The notes below the pieces were generated by a model, which was not told the origin of the DNA, did not search any database, and saw nothing but the letters and a program-made list of their open reading frames with translations. A stretch of DNA of 49,373 nucleotides, from contig QBMB01000025.1 of the NCBI GenBank assembly GCA_003241965.1, positions 1 through 49,373 on the forward strand, in the 5' to 3' direction. Every line of letters starts with the position of its first letter. Position 1 is the stretch's first letter. A program made the position numbers and the translations under genes. Source of the DNA: Burkholderiales bacterium. Lineage in GTDB: Bacteria > Pseudomonadota > Gammaproteobacteria > Burkholderiales > Burkholderiaceae_C. Below, piece by piece: positions 1 to 8,877 of this stretch.

Positions 1-50
1 CAGCCCACCGGTCACGATGCGCCGAAATGACCGGTCACATTCGCCGAAAT
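1..50. repeat. two tandem ~23-bp repeats (CCGGTCAC..CGCCGAAAT)
   Basis: Two imperfect direct copies of CCGGTCAC-N2/3-CGCCGAAAT stand head to tail at about 8-30 and 31-50. Repeats of this kind (GACCGGTCA plus GCCGAAAT) resemble the multiple terminal repeats at the ends of some IS21-like elements. That match is from memory and is weak, and no transposase remains beside them here. The array may continue beyond the left edge of the window. Confidence 0.4.
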
Positions 51-452
51 ACGCATCTGAGTCTCGTGCACCATGGCACCCGAGCGCATCCACACCGAGA
101 ACAGCAGGTGGCTTCGCGTGTGGCCGGCGCAAGAACCGAACGTGATGGGGCACGACCACGCGGACTTGCCCACCGGCTACGAGCACACACGTGGTGCCTG
201 ACGTAGGTCAGAGCGTGCGCCATGCAAACGCCTTTTTGGTCGACGACCACCATAGCCAGTGGCCGAGCTCGCGCCACTGATCGCTGTCCGCCCTGGACTT
301 AGGGTTTGAGCTCGTGGTGGATGTCGATCATGGCGCACCACATCTTCCCAGGGGCAGAGCGACACGCGAGCGCGTTGGCCAAGGTGTTGATCCAAGTCGC
401 CCGCCAAAGTCGGCTAGTTGTCAGGCAACTTGCGCTTGCCCGGCAATATGCA
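51..452. other. gene-poor stretch; possible C-terminal remnant of the next gene
   Basis: No convincing gene. A 42-codon plus-strand ORF (73-201) has no recognisable feature. On the minus strand, another frame than that of the 453-1178 gene is open from about 568 down to 299 and ends with residues MWCAMIDIHHELKP. This reads more like protein than a shadow and could be the displaced C terminus of that gene after a frameshift near 465-475. Confidence 0.35.
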
Positions 453-1178
453 CTATTCGACAGCTGCAGGAGGCCCTGGGAGCGCCACAAACATGTGCGA
501 AAGCAGCATGGTGCCGTGGGCGGGCGCGCTGCCGGCCAATCTGTTGTGTTCCGTGTCAAAGTGTGCAAGACCCGGAAACATTGCAGAAGGATCGCGAATC
601 AACTCGCCGGACGCGTCGCTGACCATTCTCAGGTCCGCTTTTGCGGCAGTCGACAACAGCGAGCGCCGCAGGGTTTGAACGCAGTTCGAAGCGTCTCCAA
701 TGAGCATGCCGACCATGAAGGCGATGGGAAGGCCCTTGGCGTACTCACCGTCGACAAATCGGCGCATTCCCTCCGTTCCCCGATAGACCTTGCAGCTCGA
801 TTTGGTGGCCTCAAGCTTCTTGAACTCGAAGATCAGTTCGATACGAACCTTGCCACTATTGGACTTGTAGACAAGGTCTTTGCGGATTCGGCCCTTCGGT
901 TTGAGCTCTCCGTTGATGACCTCTGACTCGCCAGAGGGCTCCTCGTAGCTCCACCAACCCATCAGCCTTGCTTGGGACAGCGATATCTTGGGCATGTGCA
1001 TGCCAAAGCGCTCTGTGATGTGGTTTTCGCGATTCCCAGAATGGAATGTTTTCGGGGCTTGAGCCGAGAGATCATTCCATTTGTCGAAGACGAACTGCGC
1101 GGCCCGGCGTGCTTCGTTCGCCGGAAATGCCTTCATCCATTCATCTCGCGACGTTTGTCGCGGGGGAGGCTTGCTCAT
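453..1178 (-). CDS. small PD-(D/E)XK-like protein coupled to a DNA methyltransferase
   Basis: Protein of about 241 residues with no family I can name. The start chosen is the ATG whose first four bases overlap the stop of the upstream methyltransferase (ATGA), which implies translational coupling and a joint function. The central segment, KVRIELIFEFKKLE followed by a basic helix, has the beta-strand with E-x-K expected of a PD-(D/E)XK nuclease core. That assignment is inference from a short motif. Paired with an N6-adenine methyltransferase under a BrxR/CapW-type regulator, it would be the natural restriction or effector subunit. The C terminus may be frameshifted: an alternative frame continues about 55 residues past this stop. 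If that is a real mutation, the nuclease is truncated in this strain. Confidence 0.6.
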   Translation of the reverse strand: MSKPPPRQTSRDEWMKAFPANEARRAAQFVFDKWNDLSAQAPKTFHSGNRENHITERFGMHMPKISLSQARLMGWWSYEEPSGESEVINGELKPKGRIRKDLVYKSNSGKVRIELIFEFKKLEATKSSCKVYRGTEGMRRFVDGEYAKGLPIAFMVGMLIGDASNCVQTLRRSLLSTAAKADLRMVSDASGELIRDPSAMFPGLAHFDTEHNRLAGSAPAHGTMLLSHMFVALPGPPAAVE

Positions 1179-4100
1179 TGCGCAGCCTGCTCTTGAACGT
1201 AGCGAACAATCCGCTCCGCGTCTCGGAAGGCTTGTGCCTGCAGCCACATTCGACGAACCATCGGTTTGATCAGATACAGAGAATTGCCATGGCGCACCAC
1301 CACGTCAGCCGCAAGGTAGAGGTTTTCGCGAAGTTGAACCGGCAGCAGTTCGTTGGTTTGCAACGTCTGCACCAGCTTGGCCACGGCCTGGTCCGCCACC
1401 TCGGCCTGAGCATGGGAGCTTTTGGCTGGTTTTTGAGCCTGCACATCAAGGCGGATGACCGCCAGTGCACCGCACGCCTGCGCAGAGGCGATCGTCAAGC
1501 TGGCTTCAAAGTCGCCCGCTCCGCCCATCGCATCGCGCCATTGAGCGAGCTCGGCCAACAGCGCCTTCACGTAACGCTGCAGATCGCGGTCACTCGTGCG
1601 CATTTGCAGTGGCGTTACCAACCTGGCGTACGAGGGCGGTTGCATGCTCGGCACCACCAGCGTAACCATCTCCTGTACACGTGCCTTCTCCATTGCTGTC
1701 AAGCCGAAATACTCGCTGATCAGTTTCTCAGCCTGTGTTCTCCACCGGTCAAACAATCCCTGGCGACCAATCATGGGAGAGGCTTCCATCTCCCGCACGA
1801 ACTCTGCCACCTCCGCCACGATCGCAGCAGCACGCGGCGGGTTCGAGTGATCACGTGGATGCACGAAAGGCAAACGCTTGACGTTCAGCAAACTCACCCT
1901 CTCGCGCTCGAAGCTGATTTGATAGGCTGTCAACAGCAGGAGGTAACGCACCAGGTCCGAGTGAAGGTAGACCGACAAGAATCGCAGCAAGTCGGCGTCC
2001 TTGGGGGGCGCCACGATCGCTGTCGTGCTGCTGTTGAAGGAAAAACGCTTGGTGCTGAAGCCTGCGCAAATCTCTCGCTCAGACGTCATCCCGTCTTTGA
2101 ACACGATACGGGGGCCCTTGAACGCGCCCAGGATCTTGTCCGACAGTTTGGCCACGTGGGTCACATTCTGCGGAAAACGCTCGAGCACACCCTCATCCAG
2201 CAAAGGTCCATGCAAGGCAAACTTTCGTGCATCCAGATACGGCGCGCTTGCGATCGACTCCACCGACACGGGAGTGCTGACCGAGCTGTCCTTGAGGTGG
2301 AAACCCTTGGCCATCTGCCAGCCCGCTTCCTCGAGCAAGTCACCAATTTGTCCACGCATCTCCAGGCTGGCGATCGTGGCCTGATCCTGTGGCGTTCCCC
2401 AGTACAGCGTGGTGAGCACCGAGTTGTCATGGGCCAACATGGCGGTTTGCACGCTGTGCCGATCGGTACCGTGCAGCGTCAAGCGGCCGAAGGCCAGACT
2501 GACGTCAGCTTTCGGCGTCCAGTACTCGAAAGTTTCCGGTAATTCGATCTCGCTTCGAGAACGGCGCGGCCTGGCTGCAACGACCAGCGTTGGCTGCTTG
2601 GCGTTCTCAAAGAGCAGCTTGCGAAGATCGCCAAAGTTGATCACCGTGTCGAGTTCACAGCGGCGCAACCACTCCTTCACAAAGGGTTGGCTGGTCTCAG
2701 CCCCCAGACTGCTGACGGGCAGGATGAAACAGAATCGCCCACGCACAGGGTCCACCGCATCCATCGCGCGCAACATGTAGGACAGACAGACCTGCCTGCG
2801 CGGGATTTTGTGCCCCTGTGCTGCGGCCCACACGTCAGAGGACAGCAATTGCTTGCCGCTGGGCTCCAGCCACGGTGGGTTGGATATCAGCAGAGTGAAA
2901 TTGCCACGCTTGACCAGTGGGTTCTTGTCAGAGAAAAAATCGCCTTTTGCGCCGCGCACGATGTTGTGGCCATCCAGCGTGGGCAGTGTCGCCTTGCCCT
3001 GCGCCGTCAACTTGAACAGGTCGGCCGGCTGAAGGTTCTCCAAAACGCACAGGTACAGACTGAACGCCGTGACACGGCATGCGGATTCGTTGATGTCCGA
3101 GCCGAAGATGTTTTGCTGGAGCAACTCCACGCGCTTGGCAAACGGCCACTGAGTACCTGTTTTGGCTTCCCCATAGGCCAACATGCGGCGGTAGGCGGTC
3201 GTCAGCAAAATTCCAGATCCACACGCACCATCGAGCACGCGCTCGGCCAAGATGTCGTCAGAGCCAGCAAACGCCTGATCGACTGCCAATGCGGCAAGAT
3301 GACGGGGGGTGTAGTACGCACCCACGTCTCGCTTGTCCTCGGCGAGGAAGGATTCGTAAATGCCTGAGATGAGCTCGACCGGGATAAAGCGGAAGTCATA
3401 TCGCCAGAAGCTCTTCTGCCCATCGGCCATGTCAACGTGGGACAGGAACTCATTGAGGTGCTGGAATGCCACATCACTGAGATTGCTCCAGACCGACTGA
3501 CCTCCATCGGGCTCCAGCAAGTCCCCGTTGAAATCCTTCTTGACCCGCCTCATCAAGGCGATCATGCCTTTGCGATCGGCTTGTTTGGCCAAGTCAAAGA
3601 GGCTGCCCACCTCTCGCTGCTTGCGGTACTCGTCACCAACAATGCCGCGGTGCTCCAGGTAGGCCACAAACATCACCTGCGCCATCAGCAATTGCGCTGC
3701 ACCCTTGTCCAGGCCCTCGTGGGTCAAGGCGTCCACGATGATTCCAAGGTTCGACAGCAGCTTTCTGTCAACACGATTCTCTGGCGCAAACCACTGAGCA
3801 TGGCGGGAGAACACTTCGCCCGACTGAATGTCCGCCCGGGAGAAGGCTCCAAAGGGTTTGGCTTGCTTGAATTCGATCTCTTCGAACGTGGCCTCGGGCA
3901 ACGAGGTCGGTGCTGCGAGTGCACGCGTGTCGTCGACCACCAGCACGATGGATACCAGGTTCTGGTTCCATGCGCGCTCACGCACGCCGCGCATCAAGCT
4001 TTGATTGTCGAGCGCCTCACCATTGCTCTCCAGGAAGCAGATCGTCGGCACCCCCTCGACATCAAACACGGCCTTGGCACGAATCGCTCCTTTGGGATCA

Positions 4101-4312
4101 AGCAGTCCCCGGATCTCGGTGCGGTACGGGTGCTGACCATCCACGGAATCGCCGTGCAGGTGCAGCGAGCCCGGGGCAGCTGAGTACCCCCAAGCGTCCA
4201 ACCACTGGTTCAGCACACCTTCCACGCGGACGCCTTTCAAAACCTGTTTTCTTGGCAGTGAGTTTACCGTAAGAAGTTCATAAATCAAGAGCGGTGCTAC
4301 ACTCGTCTGCAA
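1175..4312 (-). CDS. N6-adenine DNA methyltransferase, restriction-modification type
   Basis: Large (about 1045 residues) methyltransferase. The SAM-binding motif VLDGACGSG lies near residues 358-366 and the catalytic NPPW at 478-481, the gamma-class arrangement of type I/IIG and BREX-like adenine methylases. A helical segment with FIPVELISGIYESFL and YYTPRHLA precedes the SAM motif, as in type I HsdM and type IIG enzymes. The C-terminal ~400 residues probably recognise target DNA. I see no clear endonuclease motif in the N terminus. The TTG used here leaves only 22 bp to the divergent regulator, so a later start is possible. GTG at 4225 has AAAGG seven bases upstream and follows a promoter-like TTGATT-16-TAAACT. 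The downstream PD-(D/E)XK-like gene overlaps by ATGA. Confidence 0.85.
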   Translation of the reverse strand: MQTSVAPLLIYELLTVNSLPRKQVLKGVRVEGVLNQWLDAWGYSAAPGSLHLHGDSVDGQHPYRTEIRGLLDPKGAIRAKAVFDVEGVPTICFLESNGEALDNQSLMRGVRERAWNQNLVSIVLVVDDTRALAAPTSLPEATFEEIEFKQAKPFGAFSRADIQSGEVFSRHAQWFAPENRVDRKLLSNLGIIVDALTHEGLDKGAAQLLMAQVMFVAYLEHRGIVGDEYRKQREVGSLFDLAKQADRKGMIALMRRVKKDFNGDLLEPDGGQSVWSNLSDVAFQHLNEFLSHVDMADGQKSFWRYDFRFIPVELISGIYESFLAEDKRDVGAYYTPRHLAALAVDQAFAGSDDILAERVLDGACGSGILLTTAYRRMLAYGEAKTGTQWPFAKRVELLQQNIFGSDINESACRVTAFSLYLCVLENLQPADLFKLTAQGKATLPTLDGHNIVRGAKGDFFSDKNPLVKRGNFTLLISNPPWLEPSGKQLLSSDVWAAAQGHKIPRRQVCLSYMLRAMDAVDPVRGRFCFILPVSSLGAETSQPFVKEWLRRCELDTVINFGDLRKLLFENAKQPTLVVAARPRRSRSEIELPETFEYWTPKADVSLAFGRLTLHGTDRHSVQTAMLAHDNSVLTTLYWGTPQDQATIASLEMRGQIGDLLEEAGWQMAKGFHLKDSSVSTPVSVESIASAPYLDARKFALHGPLLDEGVLERFPQNVTHVAKLSDKILGAFKGPRIVFKDGMTSEREICAGFSTKRFSFNSSTTAIVAPPKDADLLRFLSVYLHSDLVRYLLLLTAYQISFERERVSLLNVKRLPFVHPRDHSNPPRAAAIVAEVAEFVREMEASPMIGRQGLFDRWRTQAEKLISEYFGLTAMEKARVQEMVTLVVPSMQPPSYARLVTPLQMRTSDRDLQRYVKALLAELAQWRDAMGGAGDFEASLTIASAQACGALAVIRLDVQAQKPAKSSHAQAEVADQAVAKLVQTLQTNELLPVQLRENLYLAADVVVRHGNSLYLIKPMVRRMWLQAQAFRDAERIVRYVQEQAAQ

Positions 4313-4334
4313 TTAGCTACTCGTCGTGATAGGT
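4226..4334. promoter_or_regulatory. divergent promoter region of methyltransferase and WYL regulator
   Basis: The two genes point away from each other with almost no gap. On the minus strand TTGATT and TAAACT are separated by 16 bp near 4250-4290. On the plus strand TACACT (about 4298) could be a -10 box. BrxR/CapW-family regulators bind operators in their own divergent promoter, so this is the expected site. I did not find a clear long inverted repeat. Confidence 0.35.
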
Positions 4335-5234
4335 ATGGATGTCGCCTGGCTTGATACTCTGAGTTTTGCCCAGAAGCAGCGCCTTCAGTTTATTGAGGCG
4401 CGGCTGATCTGGGACGGTTTCGTACGCCGGGGACAGGTGTGCGAGGTCTTCGACGTCACGCCCAACCATCTCTCCAGGGATTTCAGGCGGTACCGCCAGC
4501 ACCATGCCCACTCGCTGGAATACGACGTGGAGAGGAAGGCTTACACCCGGGGCCGCGACTTCAAGCCTCTGCTGGCATCTGGCTCTGCGGAAGAGTACTT
4601 GTCGCTGCTTCAGGTGTACAGCACCAGCAAATCAACCGCTGTTGTCCCAGCACTGGGGCATGTCACGTCGGCAGAATCCATCACGCATCCCACTGGCAGC
4701 ATCGACCCTGACGTGCTGCGCCTCATGATGCAGGCCCTGCGCGAAGGCTGTGGTCTGGCAGTGACCTACCAGTCGCTCAATGAAGCTGACCCAGTGCCTC
4801 GGACTCTGTGGCCACACACGCTGGTGCACAACGGAGACCGCTGGCATGTCCGCGCCTTTGACGGTCGCCACCAGCAGTTCCGGGACTTTGTGTTGGCCAG
4901 GTGCAGCCATGCGTCGCTGGATGCAGCCACGGCACCCGTTGCCGCCGCGGACGACAAGATGTGGCACGAAACAGAAACTGTGGACGTGATTCCAGCTGTT
5001 CGCCTGTCGACCAGCCAGAAGTCTGTTGTCGCACGCGAATTTGGAATGAAGTCCACTGACAACGGCGAGTTCCTGTGGTCATCGGCCATCCGCAAATGCC
5101 TGGTGAGCTACTTCTTGTACCGTCATCGATTGGAACGTGGCGGCGCCTCGGAAAAGCCCGCCCCCGGGCAGCACCCCTACCTGGCATTGAAGGATCCCGA
5201 GCTGGCGAACAGGTATCGCTTCGGGAGCGATTAA
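4335..5234 (+). CDS. WYL-domain transcriptional regulator, BrxR/CapW type
   Basis: About 299 residues arranged as an N-terminal winged helix (residues ~1-85, with FVRRGQVCEVFDVTPNHLSRDFRRY as recognition region), a WYL domain (~130-200; LAVTYQSLNE, WPHTLVHNGDRWHVRAFD) and a C-terminal WCX-like segment. This is the layout of BrxR and CapW, repressors that keep BREX, CBASS and other phage-defence operons quiet until infection. Its position divergent from a methyltransferase-nuclease pair fits that role. ATG at 4335 is preferred to an upstream GTG. The stop overlaps the stop of the convergent gene at 5231 by three bases. Ligand and operator are unknown. Confidence 0.85.
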   Translation: MDVAWLDTLSFAQKQRLQFIEARLIWDGFVRRGQVCEVFDVTPNHLSRDFRRYRQHHAHSLEYDVERKAYTRGRDFKPLLASGSAEEYLSLLQVYSTSKSTAVVPALGHVTSAESITHPTGSIDPDVLRLMMQALREGCGLAVTYQSLNEADPVPRTLWPHTLVHNGDRWHVRAFDGRHQQFRDFVLARCSHASLDAATAPVAAADDKMWHETETVDVIPAVRLSTSQKSVVAREFGMKSTDNGEFLWSSAIRKCLVSYFLYRHRLERGGASEKPAPGQHPYLALKDPELANRYRFGSD

Positions 5235-6907
5235 ACGAAATCGAGGATTTCTTTGTGCGGTATAGGCTTCTCGGCCAAGCCAAGGCGCATCGCGGGCGTC
5301 CTGCCGTCTTTGCCGGTCATGCTGTAGTTGTAGATGACGCGAAACAGGCCCATGATTTTTTGCGCGATTTCCGGGTTGTAGGCGCTGTAGCCGTACCAAG
5401 TTCGATGGCCTGAACTGGCCGAGGCGATGGGTCGCTCCAACAAGCTCACACGCCTGCGGAGCAACATGAAGAATCGATCGATGGGGTGCAAACTCGCAGA
5501 CAGCATGCCTCCTGCGATCCGGTCCACATCGTCATCGCCCCAGTCGGTCAGGCAACTGACCTCTTTGAGCGGCTCGCCCATGTGCGGCAGTATGCTGGTG
5601 ACCCACCGATTGGCCGCGTTGGTCTCTGATTTGCGCACCTGCAGGTAACGCTGCTTCATGACCTCGTGGGCGATCTGGCGTCGAGTGAGTGTCGGATACT
5701 GCTTCTTCAAACCTGACAAGTAGGTCTCGCTGTGTGCGACGGCCAGCTTCCTCTCATCGATCGTGAGCTCCTTGCCGATCCGCACGAAATAGGCATCCGC
5801 TCGCTTCTGCGCAACTAGATCCAGACACGCCGCCAGAAAAGCGCCGCGGATGTTGGGCTCCTGGTCAAGATAGAAGTCAAATGCGCCCACATTCGGCATG
5901 AGCCACCGCAAAAATTGAAAGTGACCCATGAGGACATATTCGGCATGGATGCGCAGGCCTGAAGCGGGTAGCTTGGTTCCTTCCTCTGCAAGGGCAACGC
6001 CAGCTGGGACAGCCTTCCCAAGCTCTTCGTCCCCGGGCAGAAAGAACTGCGCGTACCGGCGAAACGGCCCTGTCAATTCGTAGTCGCCAATTTCGCGAGC
6101 ATGCAAGTCAACCTCGAACGGATTCCTGGCTGAATCGAAGTCGAGCTCAATCCCGAAGACATAGCCACTGTCGCAGTCTGCACTGCCCGTCGCTGACAGC
6201 TTCGTGTTGCGGCGATCAGCGCTGGAGGCCCAGTTGAACGTGTGATCCTGGCGGTCGACCGCTATCCGCAGCTTTTGAAAGCTGAGCCGCTCTTGCAGTG
6301 CGCGTTCGCGGTCAACCACGAAGCGGATGGCCTGTTTGTGAAAAAAATGTATGCGCGAGTACAGAACCGCAGGCTGGACATCTGCCACCTCGCAGATCCT
6401 GCGCATGGGCATTTTGTTGACCAGCAAATTCAGAACCAACTCGTTTACTTCCGGATGGCGCTGACGCAGAGTCGCACGTTGGGGAACCGTGAATGTTTGC
6501 TTGCACGCCTTGCATCGGTACCGCGCCGAGCCACCTCGGCTCTTGCCGAACGACTGATAGCAGTCGAGGTTGACCAGTCCATGGTTGACGCAGGAGGAGT
6601 TCCGGCATGCTGCGCCATCGCGTTGCGTGAAGGGTGCTCGTTGTCTCTCGAACTCCTCAAGCGTAGCTTGGTTGCTCTTCAACGTAAAACTTTGGTTGCA
6701 CCGCATACAGTAAATGGTCGATTCTGTCGACACACCGATGGCCCGGTAACCATCGACCGACGCTCTTCCTGACCCCGCTTCGGCAAGCGGTGGCACGCCG
6801 AAGTTCTCGCACTCGAGATTGCGACAGAAATTCAGCTGAAGGCCTTCGTATTCAAGGGGGACGCGCCCTTGACCCCCTGCGTTTCTGCGTTTGTAGCTTC
6901 TCGTCAA
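5231..6907 (-). CDS. zinc-ribbon and DDE transposase-like protein, IS1/InsA-InsB flavour
   Basis: 558 residues. The N-terminal third holds several CxxC zinc ribbons (CRNLECENFG, CMRCN, CRNSSC, CKACKQTF) and a helix-turn-helix like InsA of IS1. The rest has an RNase-H-like pattern: VDRQDHTFNW (first Asp), FYLDQEPNIRGAF (second Asp) and a basic region with LERPI (Glu) before NPEIAQKIMGLFRVIYNYS. It is much longer than an IS1 transposase. I found no terminal inverted repeats or target duplication, so it may be a domesticated transposase serving the neighbouring defence genes; that is inference. No ATG is available: the start is TTG, with GGGGG about eight bases upstream, lying in the U-tract of the preceding gene's terminator. 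It is tail-to-tail with the WYL regulator, the stops overlapping. Confidence 0.65.
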   Translation of the reverse strand: MTRSYKRRNAGGQGRVPLEYEGLQLNFCRNLECENFGVPPLAEAGSGRASVDGYRAIGVSTESTIYCMRCNQSFTLKSNQATLEEFERQRAPFTQRDGAACRNSSCVNHGLVNLDCYQSFGKSRGGSARYRCKACKQTFTVPQRATLRQRHPEVNELVLNLLVNKMPMRRICEVADVQPAVLYSRIHFFHKQAIRFVVDRERALQERLSFQKLRIAVDRQDHTFNWASSADRRNTKLSATGSADCDSGYVFGIELDFDSARNPFEVDLHAREIGDYELTGPFRRYAQFFLPGDEELGKAVPAGVALAEEGTKLPASGLRIHAEYVLMGHFQFLRWLMPNVGAFDFYLDQEPNIRGAFLAACLDLVAQKRADAYFVRIGKELTIDERKLAVAHSETYLSGLKKQYPTLTRRQIAHEVMKQRYLQVRKSETNAANRWVTSILPHMGEPLKEVSCLTDWGDDDVDRIAGGMLSASLHPIDRFFMLLRRRVSLLERPIASASSGHRTWYGYSAYNPEIAQKIMGLFRVIYNYSMTGKDGRTPAMRLGLAEKPIPHKEILDFV

Positions 6908-6937
6908 AAAAGAACCCCCGGTGAATACCGAGGGTTC
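6906..6937 (-). terminator. intrinsic terminator after the DndC-like gene
   Basis: Minus-strand GAACCC-TCGGT-ATTC-ACCGG-GGGTTC followed by TTTTTT. The stem is 6912-6937 and the T-run 6906-6911. The T-run contains the TTG start of the next gene. Confidence 0.85.
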
Positions 6938-7011
6938 TATCAGACTTCTAGGTGCGTCAACACCTTAATTGAACGGCTCGTCCGGTGGGACGGGGCTTTC
7001 GGGATGCAGCG

Positions 7012-8742
7012 TCAAGCCGCGAGCAGTTCAAGCTGCTCTGCAAACAGCGTTGTGCAGCGTTCGCGCAGCTCTTCAACGGTTCGCTGACCGTGCAGGTTGT
7101 TGGCCTGACGCCAGCGGGTGCGCCGAAGAATTGCGTCCACCTGGGCGGAGCGACCTTTGGCGATCTGGAGCGTGCCGTGACCCAGATATGTCATGTAGCC
7201 CGCAGCCCAGTCAGGGTGGTCTGGTCTGCAGTGTTGCGCGACCATCTCTTCGCCAAGGAACTCCACGAAGTCGATGGCGCCTTCCTCGTCAACCTCCATG
7301 CCCTCAGACGACTCATCGTCAATCACGATGTTGCCGCTGCTGAGCACCTTGAGGTCCAAGCCGCACGCCTCCGCATGAAACTCTCGCGACACATCGCGCA
7401 AGCCGTTGAGGCTGTTGGGCCCTTCGAGCACTTCCCATTGGCGCCCCACGTGGATCTTGCCGATTCGGGGTACCGGTGTTTTCGGAAAGCGTTCGACTTC
7501 AGGTGGTCGCTTGCGCGCTCCTCCCATCACCTCGAAGAAGATCTTCAGGGCCGTGTGCGGAGGGTGGAGGCCGTAGAGCGCCCACCTCAGATCGATGCTT
7601 ACAAGTTGCTGGTAGTTGATGATCGACACACCCGACTCGATCTGAGCGGTGAGCGTGTATGCCAGCAGTTCCGCCAGCATTTCTGGTGAGTAGGTGTCTG
7701 CAGCAATGGTGATGTTGCCTTCCTCGTCCACCGTGCGACCCACAAACTGTCTTCGGGACCAGTCGTATTGCGTCTTGCTGATGAAGGTTCTGAGATCGGA
7801 CAGAGGCTTCAGGTACCCATATCGCTGCTTGTCCGACGCGATCAGATTGTCCATCGATTGGTCGGAAGCCACTTTGACACAGGCCCAACATCCGAAGCGA
7901 CTTCCACATGCTTTTTGGCTGCCAGCCATCTTCATGTCCGCAACCACTACGCAACTTGAGCCTCCCCCATCTGCATAAATTCTCATCACGTCCGAGTAGT
8001 CGGAATAGGATGGCTCCACGCCTGCGGCGCAGTACCCCAGGTATTCCCACACCTCATCCACGGTCCAATCGAGTATGGGTGAGAGGCGAAGTTTTCCAGC
8101 CTCGTTCTCCCAAAGCCCTTCGGCGATCTCACCTCGCCGTTTGATCTTCAGGTTGCGTGCTGTGGACTCGTCCTGTCGAACGCCGGTCATGACCACCACA
8201 TCCACCACGTCGTCTCGCTTTTGGAGGTCCTTGTAGGCCAGGTCCAGCAGACGTGTGTTGGGGTCAACCTTCCAGTCAACCGAGCAGTCGGAACGGCCGT
8301 CAGGGAAGCTTGGAATGGCGCGCCCGCCGACGATCTTTACGGGCCAAGAGGCCGACAGTGTGGGGTGCCCGATCCTCACGTCAATCTCCAACCCATGCTG
8401 CTTGGCAAAGACTTTCATCTTCGCCAATTCATTGCGGGCGAGCTGGGTGATCTCGGGTTGCTCCACGCCTGTCTCGGACGTGATGAAGGTCAGTGGCATC
8501 GGACGCTCTCCGTTTTCCTTCATCTCACGTGCCGTGTTCAGCACCAGGTTGGCCAGCGCACTGCTATCTTTTCCAGAGCTGAAACTCACAGCTGGAGCGA
8601 GGCCCTGGAGCATCACTGCGCGAATACGCCGCATGGCGCGCGCAACGGGTGACTCTTTGTGTTGCGGAATGTTGAGGCCCACCGTGCGCGTGTGCGCCGT
8701 GTCGTCTTCATTCCGCGCTTCTTCAAACATTTCGCTTTGCAT
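7012..8742 (-). CDS. DndC-like PAPS-reductase-family protein
   Basis: 576 residues. The ATP-pyrophosphatase loop SSGKDS (residues 55-60) and cysteines C153 and C279/C285/C288 (CGSRFGCWAC) match DndC, the iron-sulfur enzyme that activates sulfur transfer in DNA phosphorothioation. No dndA, B, D or E gene is present, so sulfur modification by the known route is not supported. Orphan homologues occur on plasmids and phages with unknown substrate. The gene is monocistronic, ends at a strong terminator, and is preceded by the recurrent leader (box at 8936-8952, hairpin at 8766-8806). The start codon itself can be masked by GCAUG/CAUGC pairing. Confidence 0.85.
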   Translation of the reverse strand: MQSEMFEEARNEDDTAHTRTVGLNIPQHKESPVARAMRRIRAVMLQGLAPAVSFSSGKDSSALANLVLNTAREMKENGERPMPLTFITSETGVEQPEITQLARNELAKMKVFAKQHGLEIDVRIGHPTLSASWPVKIVGGRAIPSFPDGRSDCSVDWKVDPNTRLLDLAYKDLQKRDDVVDVVVMTGVRQDESTARNLKIKRRGEIAEGLWENEAGKLRLSPILDWTVDEVWEYLGYCAAGVEPSYSDYSDVMRIYADGGGSSCVVVADMKMAGSQKACGSRFGCWACVKVASDQSMDNLIASDKQRYGYLKPLSDLRTFISKTQYDWSRRQFVGRTVDEEGNITIAADTYSPEMLAELLAYTLTAQIESGVSIINYQQLVSIDLRWALYGLHPPHTALKIFFEVMGGARKRPPEVERFPKTPVPRIGKIHVGRQWEVLEGPNSLNGLRDVSREFHAEACGLDLKVLSSGNIVIDDESSEGMEVDEEGAIDFVEFLGEEMVAQHCRPDHPDWAAGYMTYLGHGTLQIAKGRSAQVDAILRRTRWRQANNLHGQRTVEELRERCTTLFAEQLELLAA

Positions 8743-8765
8743 GTGAAAACTCCATGCGAGCGAAG

Positions 8766-8806
8766 ACCAGCCACCACGAGGCAGCTGGTACCTCGCGGGG
8801 TTGATG
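8766..8806 (-). promoter_or_regulatory. recurrent leader RNA, copy A (DndC-like gene)
   Basis: Minus-strand CATCAACCCCG, then stem CGAGG/CCTCG enclosing a loop with ACCAGC, then GCTGGT (8766-8771). The loop and downstream segment are perfectly complementary over six bases, giving a pseudoknot or an alternative hairpin. It lies 24 nt upstream of the start codon. Confidence 0.6.
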
Positions 8807-8877
8807 TGCCCCGGACGTGCCGGGGTGTTTGGTGTGGGCGGTGATGCCCGTTGAATGCTGTCCGGCCCGAGGGCACA

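Noticed and set aside
73-201. 42-codon plus-strand ORF near the left edge.
   Set aside because: No ribosome-binding site or recognisable feature.
1046-2542. Plus-strand ORF of 498 codons antisense to the methyltransferase.
   Set aside because: Opposite a gene with clear SAM and NPPW motifs; composition (His/Arg/Gln-rich) is typical of an antisense frame in high-GC DNA.
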